Below, one piece after another: positions 7,023-16,520 of a DNA stretch of 47,486 bases. Source of the stretch: Prevotellaceae bacterium (GTDB lineage Bacteria > Bacteroidota > Bacteroidia > Bacteroidales > Bacteroidaceae); assembly GCA_031262085.1 (NCBI GenBank), contig JAISIN010000018.1, positions 1 to 47,486 of the forward strand, in the 5' to 3' direction. The notes below the pieces were generated by a model. It saw nothing but the letters and a program-made list of their open reading frames with translations, ran no database searches and had not been told where the DNA came from. A program made the translations under genes and the position numbers. Each line of letters begins with the position of its first letter. The first letter of the stretch is position 1.

Positions 7023-10000
7023 ATGATACTTTCCCAACTCCAACAACGCTATGCCGACCATCCGGCGATAGCCGAAATCACGAAACTGCTGCAAGATGCT
7101 TCTATACGTACTATTTTCTGTAAGGGATTGACCGGTTCGGCAGCTTCACTCTTTGCCTCCACGTTGCCGGAGCGCACACACGATCCGTTTGTTTTCATTC
7201 TGGGCGACCGTGAAGAAGCCGGTTACTTCTATCACGACCTGATGCAGGTGCTCGACGGTCATGAGCAAGTGCTCTTCTTCCCGTCATCGTTTCGTCGATC
7301 TGCCAAGAATGGGCAGAAAGATGCAGCCAACGAAGTGTTGCGTACCGAAGTATTAGGGCGCTTACAGAAGGGCGATAAGACGGGATTGTGTGTTGTTACT
7401 TCGCCCGATGCACTAATCGAGCAAGTGGTGTCGCCCGATGAGTTGGAAGAAAAAACACTCCGACTGAACACCGGCGAGCAGGTTGATATTACCTTTATCA
7501 CCGAAGTATTGATGAGCTACGGATTTGAATACGTCGATTATGTGTACGAGCCGGGACAGTATGCCGTGCGAGGCAGTATCATTGATGTCTTCTCTTTCTC
7601 TTCGGAATATCCGTATCGTATCGACTTCTTTGGTGACGAGGTCGAGAGTATCCGTACCTTTGAAGTCGATACCCAACTGTCGCACGAAAAGCGCGAAAGC
7701 ATCGTCATTGTGCCCGACTTGTCGACAAACGAGATGCACTGCGTGTCGCTCTTGGAGTACCTGCCTGCCGACACTGTGTTGGTGATGCGCGACTTTCTGT
7801 GGGTCGACGATGATTTTTCAGCCCGTTCCACCGCTTTTCGACGCATGGAGCTGGGCAATCAGTCGGGATTTGAACCCGATGCTGTCGTCACGTTCGACAC
7901 CGTGGCGCAGCCGGTATATCATAAAAACTTCGACTTTGTAGCGCAAAGCTTCAAAGATTTCATCGCGCAGGGGTACACCTTATATATATGTAGCGACAGT
8001 ACCAAACAAACCGAACGCATCCGCGCCATCTTCGAGGACCGGGGCGACAAGATTAGCTTCACCGCGGTGGAGCGTACCATACATGAGGGCTTTGCCGATC
8101 ATACGCTGCGGATGTGTATCTTTACCGACCACCAACTCTTCGACCGTTTTCATAAATACAGTTTGCGCAGCGACCATGCACGGGCAGGTAAAGTGGCGCT
8201 TTCGCTCAAAGAATTGAATCAGTTCTCGCCGGGCGACTATGTGGTGCACATCGATCATGGCGTGGGACGTTTCGGCGGTTTGGTGCGCATCCCCAACGGA
8301 AGCACGTCGCAAGAGGTTATCAAGCTGATTTATCAAAACGACGATGTGGTGTTTGTCTCTATCCATTCGCTGCACAAGGTGTCGAAATATAAGGGCAAGG
8401 AGGGCGAAGCGCCCCGCCTGAACAAGCTGGGTACCGGCGCTTGGGAGAAGATGAAAGAGCGCACCAAGACCAAGATAAAGGATATTGCCCGCGACCTGAT
8501 TCGCCTCTATTCGCAACGTCGCGACGAGAAAGGGTTCGCCTTCAGTCCCGACAGCTTTCTGCAACGTGAGTTGGAGGCGTCGTTTATCTACGAAGATACT
8601 CCCGATCAAAGCAAAGCTACTGCCGATGTGAAAGCCGATATGGAGAGCCAGCGCCCGATGGACAGGTTGGTTTGCGGTGATGTAGGCTTCGGAAAAACCG
8701 AGGTTGCCATTCGGGCTGCCTTCAAGGCGGTGACCGACAACAAACAGGTGGCAGTGCTGGTGCCTACCACTGTGTTGGCGTATCAGCATTATCAAACGTT
8801 TAGCGAGCGACTGAAAGATATGCCTTGTCGGGTGGAGTACCTCAGCCGTGCCCGTACTGCCACGCAGGTACATGCCATCATCAAGGATTTGGCAGAGGGG
8901 AAGGTGAACATTCTTATCGGTACACACCGTATGTTGGGCAAGGATGTGAAGTTCAAGGATCTGGGCTTGCTCATTGTCGATGAAGAGCAGAAATTCGGCG
9001 TATCGGTCAAAGAGAAGTTGCGCCAGCTCAAAGTCAATGTCGACACACTCACCCTGACAGCTACGCCCATTCCGCGTACCTTGCAGTTCTCACTGATAGG
9101 CGCTCGCGACCTGAGCGTGATACAGACGCCGCCCCCCAACCGCTATCCCATTCAAACTGAAGTCGATCTCTTCGATGAAAGCGTTATTACCGAAGCTATC
9201 AACTACGAAATAAGCCGGAACGGGCAAGTGTTTTTTGTCAACAATCGTATCTCTAACTTGCCCGAACTGAAAGTTATGGTGCAGCGCCATATTCCCGATT
9301 GTCGCGTTGCCATCGGGCACGGACAGATGGAGCCTGCCGAGCTTGAGAAGATTATTCTGGGATTCGTTAACTACGACTACGATGTGCTGATTGCCACTAC
9401 GATTATTGAGAGCGGCATCGACATTCCCAATGCCAATACCATCATCATTAATGGTGCGCAGAACTTCGGCTTGAGCGACCTGCATCAGATGCGGGGAAGG
9501 GTAGGGCGAAGCAACAAAAAGGCATTCTGCTATCTGCTGGCTCCGCCGCTTTCGTCGCTCACACCCGAGGCACGCCGTCGGCTGCAAGCTATCGAGAACT
9601 TCAGCGACTTGGGAAGTGGTATTCATATTGCCATGCAAGACCTTGATATTCGCGGAGCCGGCAATATGTTGGGCGCCGAACAGAGCGGTTTCATCGCCGA
9701 TTTGGGCTACGAAACGTATCAGAAGGTGCTGACCGAAGCTGTACAAGAATTGAAAACCGACGAATTTGCCGACCTGTATGCCGAAGAGATTCAGGCAAGC
9801 GGAGGAGTGATCAGTGGCGAACAGTTTGTGGAAGAATGTCAGTTAGAGAGCGATCTCGAACTACTGCTGCCTGCCACTTACGTTACGGGCAGTAGCGAGC
9901 GTATGTTGCTTTATCGCGAGCTTGACGGCTTGACACTCGATACGGAGGTGACTGCCTTCCGTAATCGGCTTATCGACCGATTCGGATCTGTGCCGCCCGA

Positions 10001-10295
10001 AACGGAAGAGCTGTTGCGCATTGTTCCGTTGCGTCGTTTGGCTGCCAAGCTGGGCGTGGAAAAGATACATCTCAAAGGAGGACGCATGACGCTCTTCTTC
10101 GTTTCTAACCCCGACAGTCCGTTCTATCAAAGCCGGGCGTTCGATAAGGTGATTGCTTACATGATGAAATACACCCGTCGTTGCGACCTGCGCGAGCAGA
10201 ATACGCGCCGCAGCATGGTGGTGAAGGATGTGCCGAACGTAGAAACGGCAGTCAGCGTATTGCTGGAGATTGGGGCGATGAATCCGCAGGATTGA
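7023..10295 (+). CDS. mfd: Transcription-repair coupling factor Mfd
   Basis: 1090 residues, close to the family's usual 1100-1150. Mfd displaces RNA polymerase stalled at DNA lesions and recruits UvrA. The N-terminal UvrB-like region includes YGFEYVDYVYEPGQYAVRG. The RNA-polymerase-interacting region contains the GDYVVHIDHGVGRF stretch. The SF2 translocase follows with Walker A GDVGFGKTEVAIRAAFKA, the DEEQ box (LLIVDEEQKFGV), TATPIPRTLQ, and the RecG-like MRGRVGRSNKKAFCYLL region. A C-terminal regulatory domain completes it. It lies 18 bp after the prenyl synthase gene and converges on wbqC. Its partner uvrC is about 1.3 kb away on the other strand. Confidence 0.97.
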   Translation: MILSQLQQRYADHPAIAEITKLLQDASIRTIFCKGLTGSAASLFASTLPERTHDPFVFILGDREEAGYFYHDLMQVLDGHEQVLFFPSSFRRSAKNGQKDAANEVLRTEVLGRLQKGDKTGLCVVTSPDALIEQVVSPDELEEKTLRLNTGEQVDITFITEVLMSYGFEYVDYVYEPGQYAVRGSIIDVFSFSSEYPYRIDFFGDEVESIRTFEVDTQLSHEKRESIVIVPDLSTNEMHCVSLLEYLPADTVLVMRDFLWVDDDFSARSTAFRRMELGNQSGFEPDAVVTFDTVAQPVYHKNFDFVAQSFKDFIAQGYTLYICSDSTKQTERIRAIFEDRGDKISFTAVERTIHEGFADHTLRMCIFTDHQLFDRFHKYSLRSDHARAGKVALSLKELNQFSPGDYVVHIDHGVGRFGGLVRIPNGSTSQEVIKLIYQNDDVVFVSIHSLHKVSKYKGKEGEAPRLNKLGTGAWEKMKERTKTKIKDIARDLIRLYSQRRDEKGFAFSPDSFLQRELEASFIYEDTPDQSKATADVKADMESQRPMDRLVCGDVGFGKTEVAIRAAFKAVTDNKQVAVLVPTTVLAYQHYQTFSERLKDMPCRVEYLSRARTATQVHAIIKDLAEGKVNILIGTHRMLGKDVKFKDLGLLIVDEEQKFGVSVKEKLRQLKVNVDTLTLTATPIPRTLQFSLIGARDLSVIQTPPPNRYPIQTEVDLFDESVITEAINYEISRNGQVFFVNNRISNLPELKVMVQRHIPDCRVAIGHGQMEPAELEKIILGFVNYDYDVLIATTIIESGIDIPNANTIIINGAQNFGLSDLHQMRGRVGRSNKKAFCYLLAPPLSSLTPEARRRLQAIENFSDLGSGIHIAMQDLDIRGAGNMLGAEQSGFIADLGYETYQKVLTEAVQELKTDEFADLYAEEIQASGGVISGEQFVEECQLESDLELLLPATYVTGSSERMLLYRELDGLTLDTEVTAFRNRLIDRFGSVPPETEELLRIVPLRRLAAKLGVEKIHLKGGRMTLFFVSNPDSPFYQSRAFDKVIAYMMKYTRRCDLREQNTRRSMVVKDVPNVETAVSVLLEIGAMNPQD

Positions 10296-10318
10296 AAGTT
10301 ATGTCGTGAACTTGAAGG

Positions 10319-10981
10319 CTATTTTGCAACAGGTTGTGTCGTAAGATACAATAAGCTTTCAGGACCAAGGTTGAACAGTAGATCCACAATGCTTAGGTTG
10401 GGCAGGAATCCCAGCTTCTCTTGAAATACTTGGTAGTAAGGACGGGACATAAAATCAGTCGTCTGTTCCGATTGCGACAGATGTTTGGCGTCGGAAGCCT
10501 GTTTCGGACGAATGGCGTTGCGCCAATCTTCTTCTCCCTCATCAAAGAAAGTTCTGTACGAGTTAGTTAATGAAACATTCGGTTTTATGTCCATCTGCTC
10601 GCAAATGTGAAATAACAAAGCTTCGTTGAAATCGAGCAAAAACACATATTTGTGCTCGTAGAACTCGTGGAGTTCGTCCATATAGTACTGAAAAAAGGGA
10701 GTGTGGCTATAGGCAGAAATTAAGGCATTCCAGTGTAAATGGCGCCAATTGCCATGGTCGGAAATGCGAATATCGCGCATCATACATTTGGGCGTGTGGG
10801 GCTTAACGATAGGAACGGTAAGAGCCAACGGTCCGTCGGGCGCCGCAATCACGCAACGATTGCGATAGGTCTGTTTTTGATAGTGTTCGTATGGGTCTAT
10901 ATATATGCGGTCGTATTCTAATAGCTTGCAGTAGTATTGAATCGGTGCCAAGTAAGCAGAAGAGAGGTAAATAGTGTGCAT
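10319..10981 (-). CDS. WbqC family protein
   Basis: 220 residues. The N-terminus, YLSSAYLAPIQYYCKLLEYD with YEHYQKQTYRNRCVIAAPDG soon after, matches the WbqC-like family (PF08889), including the 'PIQYY' and 'YRNRC' signatures. A second conserved block is the HWNALISAYSHTPFFQYYMD segment. The family occurs in polysaccharide loci and elsewhere in Bacteroidales; its biochemical role is not firmly established. No signal peptide or membrane helix is seen, so it is likely cytoplasmic. Converges on mfd across 23 bp with its own promoter upstream at 11037. Confidence 0.85.
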   Translation of the reverse strand: MHTIYLSSAYLAPIQYYCKLLEYDRIYIDPYEHYQKQTYRNRCVIAAPDGPLALTVPIVKPHTPKCMMRDIRISDHGNWRHLHWNALISAYSHTPFFQYYMDELHEFYEHKYVFLLDFNEALLFHICEQMDIKPNVSLTNSYRTFFDEGEEDWRNAIRPKQASDAKHLSQSEQTTDFMSRPYYQVFQEKLGFLPNLSIVDLLFNLGPESLLYLTTQPVAK

Positions 10982-11036
10982 ACTTATTGATTACTGTGCT
11001 ATACTGCTCATATATGTATGTTTTGTTATTTGGTTG

Positions 11037-11044
11037 CAAAGCTA
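11037..11044 (-). promoter_or_regulatory. Promoter -7 element for the WbqC gene
   Basis: Minus-strand TAGCTTTG matches TAnnTTTG, about 56 bp before the ATG. The upstream -33 match is poor. Confidence 0.45.
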
Positions 11045-11124
11045 CAACTATTTTTCATTATCAGCTTCTTTTTCAGATGAAATTATGTCGGGTAATGCAA
11101 ATAAAAGGTAAAGTGGGATATGGG

Positions 11125-11577
11125 TTACTCCTTATTCTTACTGTCTATCCAGATGGTAACCGGACCGTCATTGAGTAGCTCTACCTTCATATCGGCGCCA
11201 AATGTGCCTGTTCCCACCGGCTTTCCCAGCGTGGTGGCGAGCGTGTGACAAAAAGCGTCGTATAACGGGATGGCGTTGTCGGGTTTGGCAGCTCGGATGT
11301 ACGAAGGACGATTTCCTTTTTTGGTGGATGCGTGTAGTGTGAACTGACTGATAATCAGTATTTCTCCATGAATGTCGAGGACGGAACGGTTCATTATCCC
11401 GTCGGCATCATCGAAGATGCGGAGGTTTACTATTTTCTTGCATAACCATTCTATATCTTCTTGTGTATCAGAATCTTCTATACCTACGAAGACCAATAAG
11501 CCACAGCCGATGGCAGATTTGCAAACTCCATTGATTGTGACCGAAGCATGGCGTGTGCGTTGGATGAGGGTGCGCAT
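11125..11577 (-). CDS. dtd: D-aminoacyl-tRNA deacylase
   Basis: 150 residues, the normal family length. The enzyme hydrolyses D-amino acids and misloaded glycine from tRNA. The diagnostic motifs are both present: SQFTLHASTKKGNRPSY (about residues 96-112) and the C-terminal NDGPVTIWID that carries the Gly-cisPro-type chiral-proofreading element. The MRTLIQRTRHASVTI opening is typical. It starts 9 bp after the uvrC stop on the same strand, so it is probably the last gene of an mnmG-apt-uvrC-dtd unit. Confidence 0.95.
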   Translation of the reverse strand: MRTLIQRTRHASVTINGVCKSAIGCGLLVFVGIEDSDTQEDIEWLCKKIVNLRIFDDADGIMNRSVLDIHGEILIISQFTLHASTKKGNRPSYIRAAKPDNAIPLYDAFCHTLATTLGKPVGTGTFGADMKVELLNDGPVTIWIDSKNKE

Positions 11578-11586
11578 GGATTCGTA

Positions 11587-13386
11587 TTATTTCGTTTCAA
11601 AATATTCTTGTATAACCTTTGCTTTTACTTCGCCTACCACCCTTATCAATGCCTCTTTCGGCGCCTCTTTGATGCGTTTCACGCTTTTGAATTCTTTCAG
11701 TAAAGTGGCTTTTGTTTTTTCACCAATGCCTTTGATGGCATCCAACTCGGAGGCGATTTGACGTTTGCTGCGTTTATCGCGGTGGAAGGTGATGGCGAAG
11801 CGATGTACCTCGTCTTGTATCTGCGTGAGGAGGCGGAAGAGCGGGGTGTTTTGCTTCAGCCCGATGGTTTGCGGTGGAAATCCGTAGAGAAGTTCGTGGG
11901 TACGGTGATGATTATCTTTGGCGAGACCGGCAATGGGAATATCTAATCCCAATTCGTCGACGACCTCCTTGACTGCGCTCATTTGCCCCTTTCCACCGTC
12001 GGTAATGAGCAGGTCGGGTAGGGGTGTTCCCTCTTCGACGGCACGGCTGTATCGGCGGCGTACCACCTCTTGCATAGAGGCATAGTCGTCGGGACCGACA
12101 ACGGTTTTGATGTTGTATTTCCGATAATCAGCCTTGCTGGGTTTGCCTTTTTTGAAGACTACACAGGCTGCTACGGCATCGCTTCCCTGTATGTTTGAGT
12201 TGTCGAAGCACTCTATTCGCATAGGTAGCCGATCGAGTTTAAGTGCCTCTTGTATCTCTTTCAGCAGGCGGGTCGTTCGCTGTTCGGGGTTGAGTTTGTC
12301 GCTCTGTTTTAGCCGATCCGCCTTGTACTGCTTCACGTTCAGCATGGAGAGTTCCAGCAGTTTCTTCTTGTCGCCGCGGGTAGGGATGGTAAAAGTGACA
12401 TCCTTTAGTGTTATTTCCAATGGAAACGGCACGATGATTTCGGGTGAATGGCTGTTGTATCGCTCACGCATCTCGACAATGCCGAGCGACAGTAGCTCTT
12501 CGCGCGATTCGTTCAGCCGCTTCTTATACTCGAAGGTGAATGCTTGATTGACGGCGCCATTGGTGATGTGCAGGTAGTTGATAAAGGCTGCATGGGTGTC
12601 GTGGTCTTCCTCAATGGCGAAAACATCGATATTGTGCAACACATTGCTCACTACCTCCGACTTGGCGCGATAGTTTTCTATCAGTAAATAGCGTTCTTTG
12701 ATTAATTGCGCCTCTTCAAAACGCATTTCGGCTGCAAGAGTCTGCATCTGCTGGTAGAGCGCCCGCTGAATATGTTGCGTGTTCCCTTTCAGAATCTCTT
12801 TGATTTCGGTGATATTCTGCATATACTCCTCTTCCGACTGCTTCCCTATGCACGGGGCGGCGCATCGTTTGATATGATATTCCAAGCATACTTTGAACTT
12901 ACCGGTAGTGATATTCTCTGCCGACAAGTTGAGGTGGCATGTGCGCAGTGGGTAGAGGTGTTTGATCAGGTCGAGTACGGCATACATCGACGGAACGTGA
13001 CTGTATGGTCCATAGTATGTCGAACCGTTTTTTATGATTCGTCGCGTCTTGAATACGCGTGGAAACGGTTCATTCTGTACACAGATAGAAGGGTAGGTTT
13101 TATCGTCTTTCAGCAGCACGTTGTAGCGCGGCTTGTATTTTTTGATAAGGTTGTTTTCGAGCAACAGTGCGTCTTCTTCGGTATTGACTACGATGTAGCG
13201 GATGTCGGCTATCTTGCTAACCAACACGCGTGTTTTACCTGTTTGCTCCTTATTGAAGTAAGACGACACCCGCCGTTTCAGATTCTTAGCTTTGCCCACA
13301 TAGATGATGGCGCCCTCGGTATTGAGATATTGGTAAATGCCGGGTGAATCGGGCAACGCTTCGACGATTAGTTTGAACTGTTCCAT
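11587..13386 (-). CDS. uvrC: Excinuclease ABC subunit C
   Basis: 599 residues, full length. UvrC makes both incisions in nucleotide excision repair. The N-terminal GIY-YIG nuclease is clear (GIYQYLNTEGAIIYVGKAKN). A UVR motif lies near EEAQLIKERYLLIENY, and the RNase-H-like 5'-incision domain contains RIECFDNSNIQGSDAVAACV. The C-terminus has a helix-hairpin-helix region (IKGIGEKTKATLLKEF). Its ATG overlaps the apt stop by one base (TAATG), which indicates translational coupling. It complements Mfd encoded nearby. Confidence 0.97.
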   Translation of the reverse strand: MEQFKLIVEALPDSPGIYQYLNTEGAIIYVGKAKNLKRRVSSYFNKEQTGKTRVLVSKIADIRYIVVNTEEDALLLENNLIKKYKPRYNVLLKDDKTYPSICVQNEPFPRVFKTRRIIKNGSTYYGPYSHVPSMYAVLDLIKHLYPLRTCHLNLSAENITTGKFKVCLEYHIKRCAAPCIGKQSEEEYMQNITEIKEILKGNTQHIQRALYQQMQTLAAEMRFEEAQLIKERYLLIENYRAKSEVVSNVLHNIDVFAIEEDHDTHAAFINYLHITNGAVNQAFTFEYKKRLNESREELLSLGIVEMRERYNSHSPEIIVPFPLEITLKDVTFTIPTRGDKKKLLELSMLNVKQYKADRLKQSDKLNPEQRTTRLLKEIQEALKLDRLPMRIECFDNSNIQGSDAVAACVVFKKGKPSKADYRKYNIKTVVGPDDYASMQEVVRRRYSRAVEEGTPLPDLLITDGGKGQMSAVKEVVDELGLDIPIAGLAKDNHHRTHELLYGFPPQTIGLKQNTPLFRLLTQIQDEVHRFAITFHRDKRSKRQIASELDAIKGIGEKTKATLLKEFKSVKRIKEAPKEALIRVVGEVKAKVIQEYFETK

Positions 13387-13907
13387 TACAGAGTTAATAC
13401 GCTTTGTGTTTCTACATCCTTGAACAGTTCTTTCCCGTGCAGCTCTTCCAGCTCAATGAGAAAGTTTACATAGATATTTTTGGGATTCATCTGCTTTACT
13501 AATCTACATGCGGCGAGCATGGTGCCGCCGGTGGCGAGCAGATCGTCGTGCAGCAATACTACATCGTTGGAAGTGATGGCATCCTTGTGCATTTGAATGG
13601 TATCGGTGCCATACTCTTTGGCATAACTCTCTTCGATGGTTTCGGCAGGCAGTTTGCCCGGTTTGCGGATAGGTACAAAGCCGGCGTGAAGACGGGTTGC
13701 CAAAATGGGTCCCACAATGAATCCGCGCGATTCGATACCTACCACTTTGGTAATGCCTTTGTCTTTGTACATTTCGTACAGTGTGTCGGATAGTTCTTGT
13801 AATATGTCGGCGTCTTTGAACAGGGTCGTTACGTCGTAGAACAAGATACCCGGGATGGGGAAATCGGGAATTTCTCTGATGCTTTTCTTTAATGCTTCTT
13901 TATTCAT
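13386..13907 (-). CDS. apt: Adenine phosphoribosyltransferase
   Basis: 173 residues, standard size. It salvages adenine to AMP using PRPP. The PRPP-binding loop is VVLLHDDLLATGGTMLAA (about residues 121-138), and VGIESRGFIVGPILA plus the PIRKPGKLP flexible loop are characteristic of APRT. It lies 56 bp downstream of mnmG with a parS-like palindrome in the gap, and its stop overlaps the uvrC start by 1 bp. No TAnnTTTG element is visible directly upstream, so read-through from mnmG is likely. Confidence 0.96.
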   Translation of the reverse strand: MNKEALKKSIREIPDFPIPGILFYDVTTLFKDADILQELSDTLYEMYKDKGITKVVGIESRGFIVGPILATRLHAGFVPIRKPGKLPAETIEESYAKEYGTDTIQMHKDAITSNDVVLLHDDLLATGGTMLAACRLVKQMNPKNIYVNFLIELEELHGKELFKDVETQSVLTL

Positions 13908-13941
13908 AATCAGTACCTTTTATAGGGTTATTAAATGATAT

Positions 13942-13957
13942 TGTTTCACGTGGAACA
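13942..13957. other. parS chromosome-partition site
   Basis: The plus strand reads TGTTTCACGTGGAACA; its reverse complement, TGTTCCACGTGAAACA, is identical to the Bacillus subtilis parS consensus bound by ParB/Spo0J. It is a 16-bp near-perfect palindrome located in the mnmG-apt intergenic gap, where no coding constraint explains it. parS sites cluster around replication origins in many phyla, and mnmG (gidA) is often origin-proximal. The sequence match is direct; binding is inferred. Confidence 0.8.
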
Positions 13958-13963
13958 GTGATA

Positions 13964-15838
13964 TTATCTGCCCGAGAGTACCAGCAGCACGTTAATATCG
14001 CTGGGTGATACGCCGGGAATCCGACTTGCCTGTGCAATGGTTTCGGGGTCAATTTTTACCAACTTTTGGCGCGCTTCGGTAGAGAGTGATTGGAGCGATG
14101 TGTAGTCGAACTTCCCTTTGATTTTGATATTTTCGAGGCGTGACAGCTTGTTTGCAATGAGGCGTTCGCGCCCAATATACCCTTCGTATTTAATCAATAT
14201 TTCGGCAGCCTCTATAATTTCTTCTTTGCGGTCGGTGAGCTTTTCTAATTCGGCACGGAAAGCGGGGATATGCTCGGCCATGTTGGTGAGCGTGATTTGT
14301 GGGCGATTGATCAGGTCGACCAGCTTGCAGCCGTGGCGCAGTGGGGTAGTGCCGAGCTGTTCGAGTGTAGCGTTAATCAGTGCCGGTTTGATGGAGTAGG
14401 TACGGGCGAACTCCACAATCTGTTCGATAGCGGCGCGTTTTCGGGTGAGCAAGTCGTAGCGTTCGCGCTTGGCAAGACCGATGTTCCATGCCTTTTCGGT
14501 CAGTCGCATATCTGCATCGTCCATGCGAAGCAAGATGCGATACTCGGCTCGTGAAGTAAACATGCGATAAGGTTCGTCCACCCCTTTCGTTACGAGGTCG
14601 TCGATGAGCACACCGATGTAGGCTTCGTCGCGCGCAAGCACGAACGGTTCTCCGCCATGGCAATTGATATGCGCATTGATTCCGGCAATGATGCCCTGAC
14701 CGGCAGCTTCCTCGTAGCCGGTTGTTCCGTTTACCTGTCCGGCGAGAAATAGATTCTTTATTTTCTTCGTCTCTAACGAATGTTTCAGTTGCGTAGGGTC
14801 GAAGTAATCGTACTCGATGGCATAGCCCGGACGGTAAATCACCAAGTCACGGAAAGCCGGTATTTGTTTAAGCGCATCGATTTGAATCTGAAGAGGAAGC
14901 GAAGATGAAAATCCGTTTAAGTATAGCTCTTGCGTGGTTTCGCCTTCGGGTTCCAGAAAGAGTTGATGTTGCGTCTTGTCGGGAAAGGTCACTATCTTCG
15001 TCTCTATGCTGGGGCAGTAGCGTGGTCCGATGCTCTGTATTTGTCCGTTAAAGAGGGGCGATTCCGGCAATCCTTTCCTTAGTACGTCGTGTACCTGCTC
15101 GTTGGTGAAGCATGTCCAGCAGGGCAATTGTTTCAACTTTCGTATCGGGGTATCCATAAACGAGAACTTATGGAAGTCGGTTTCACCCTTTTGCAGCTCC
15201 ATCTCTTCATAGTGCACACTTCGTCCGTCGATACGTACCGGTGTACCGGTCTTCATTCGTCCATGCTCTATACCATATTTTGTGATGGATTCGGTTAGAA
15301 ACAGAGATGCGGGTTCAGCCATTCGTCCGCCCGGGAGTTGTGTTCTACCTACGTGCATCAGTCCGTTCAGAAAGGTTCCGGCGGTAAGTATGATGCACTT
15401 GGCGCGGAACGTGACGTTCCACATGGTTGTCAGTCCGCAGATTTCGCCGTTTTCAACGAGAATCTCCTTGACGGTATCTTGCCAGATATGCAGGTTGGGG
15501 ATGTTCTCCAGTATGGAGCGCCACGACCGGATGTATTTGTTTCGGTCGCACTGCGCGCGTGGACTCCACATGGCGGGTCCTTTGGAGCGGTTCAGTATGC
15601 GAAACTGAATGGCAGTGGCATCGGTCACCCATCCCATGTAGCCACCCAATGCGTCTACTTCGCGGGCTATCTGTCCTTTGGCGATACCTCCTATGGCAGG
15701 ATTGCAGCTCATTTGTGCAATCTTGTTCATATCCATTGTGATCAGACAGGTCTTCGAGCCTAAGTTTGCCGCTGCTGCCGCTGCTTCACAGCCGGCATGC
15801 CCCGCTCCGATAACGATAATGTCGTAATTGAAAGTCAT
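13964..15838 (-). CDS. mnmG: tRNA uridine-5-carboxymethylaminomethyl modification enzyme MnmG
   Basis: 624 residues, full length. MnmG with MnmE installs the cmnm5 group at wobble U34 of several tRNAs. The FAD-binding Rossmann motif is DIIVIGAGHAGCEAAAAAANLG at the N-terminus. The family signatures TCLITMD-MNCNPAIGG-type (MSCNPAIGGIAKGQ) and AGQVNGTTGYEEAAGQG are present, and a helical C-terminal MnmE/tRNA-binding domain follows. It is the first gene of the mnmG-apt-uvrC-dtd series. A TACCTTTG promoter element lies 20 bp upstream. Confidence 0.97.
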   Translation of the reverse strand: MTFNYDIIVIGAGHAGCEAAAAAANLGSKTCLITMDMNKIAQMSCNPAIGGIAKGQIAREVDALGGYMGWVTDATAIQFRILNRSKGPAMWSPRAQCDRNKYIRSWRSILENIPNLHIWQDTVKEILVENGEICGLTTMWNVTFRAKCIILTAGTFLNGLMHVGRTQLPGGRMAEPASLFLTESITKYGIEHGRMKTGTPVRIDGRSVHYEEMELQKGETDFHKFSFMDTPIRKLKQLPCWTCFTNEQVHDVLRKGLPESPLFNGQIQSIGPRYCPSIETKIVTFPDKTQHQLFLEPEGETTQELYLNGFSSSLPLQIQIDALKQIPAFRDLVIYRPGYAIEYDYFDPTQLKHSLETKKIKNLFLAGQVNGTTGYEEAAGQGIIAGINAHINCHGGEPFVLARDEAYIGVLIDDLVTKGVDEPYRMFTSRAEYRILLRMDDADMRLTEKAWNIGLAKRERYDLLTRKRAAIEQIVEFARTYSIKPALINATLEQLGTTPLRHGCKLVDLINRPQITLTNMAEHIPAFRAELEKLTDRKEEIIEAAEILIKYEGYIGRERLIANKLSRLENIKIKGKFDYTSLQSLSTEARQKLVKIDPETIAQASRIPGVSPSDINVLLVLSGR

Positions 15839-15858
15839 TCTTATTGCATTTGGAAGTG

Positions 15859-15866
15859 CAAAGGTA
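15859..15866 (-). promoter_or_regulatory. Promoter -7 element of mnmG
   Basis: Minus-strand TACCTTTG, 20 bp before the ATG. A perfect 12-bp palindrome TATTCGCGAATA (15872-15883) lies just upstream between the -7 and the expected -33 position and could be a regulator site. Confidence 0.5.
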
Positions 15867-15904
15867 CAGCTTATTCGCGAATAGGACGCGGTAGTGCTTT
15901 CCTT

Positions 15905-16471
15905 TTAATGCAGAAAGCTAAATTCGCATCCGCAATATTGTTGATTGTAAAACGCATATTCGCGCAGTAGCTCGTTGCGTCGCTCTTGCAGCCCGCCTTT
16001 TCGCCAGTTTTGTTCCCAAAAGGTGGTGGATGGGTATGGGGCGGCAGCTTGCCGTCCGGCTTCGTTGATTTGTTCTAACCGTTTCCAGCGCGAAGAGGCG
16101 AGGGTAGTAGTAAAGAGGGTGAATCCGTGTTCGGCAGCATAGCGGGCTGTTTCGGTAAGACGTAGCCGGAAGCATTGCAGGCAGCGTTTGCCGCGTTCGG
16201 GTTCGTACTCCAAGCCTGCCACGTCGGTGCGCCAAGCGTCATGGTTGTAGTCGGCATCGACAAAGTCGAGGTGGAGGCTGTCGACAAACCTGATGGCTTC
16301 GGCTTTGCGCATTTCATACTCTTCGAGTGGGTAGATGTTTGGATTGTAATAAAAGACGGTGGGGCGGATGTCGTTAGCCAGCAGACATTCGATGATGGCA
16401 GACGAGCAAGGGGCGCAACAGCAGTGCAACAACACATTGTGTTCGCCATGAGGAGGGGTAAGTTTGATCAT
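15905..16471 (-). CDS. queH: Epoxyqueuosine reductase QueH
   Basis: 188 residues from the ATG at 16471; the frame is open 13 codons further but the promoter at 16480-16512 lies there. QueH (former DUF208) reduces epoxyqueuosine to queuosine in tRNA, replacing QueG. The Cys set expected for its metal sites is visible: LLHCCCAPCSS (about residues 15-24), ERGKRCLQCFRLR in the middle and QQYCGC at the C-terminus. It is transcribed alone and divergently from the nucleoside-recognition protein. Confidence 0.92.
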   Translation of the reverse strand: MIKLTPPHGEHNVLLHCCCAPCSSAIIECLLANDIRPTVFYYNPNIYPLEEYEMRKAEAIRFVDSLHLDFVDADYNHDAWRTDVAGLEYEPERGKRCLQCFRLRLTETARYAAEHGFTLFTTTLASSRWKRLEQINEAGRQAAAPYPSTTFWEQNWRKGGLQERRNELLREYAFYNQQYCGCEFSFLH

Positions 16472-16479
16472 AACGGGCA

Positions 16480-16512
16480 CAAAAGTATCACTTCGTGAGA
16501 GAGTTGCCAAAA
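16480..16512 (-). promoter_or_regulatory. Strong consensus promoter of queH
   Basis: Minus-strand TTTTGG (16507-16512), 19-bp spacer, TACTTTTG (16480-16487). It is among the best promoter matches in the window and fixes the queH start at 16471. Confidence 0.65.
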
Positions 16513-16520
16513 GATATGCT

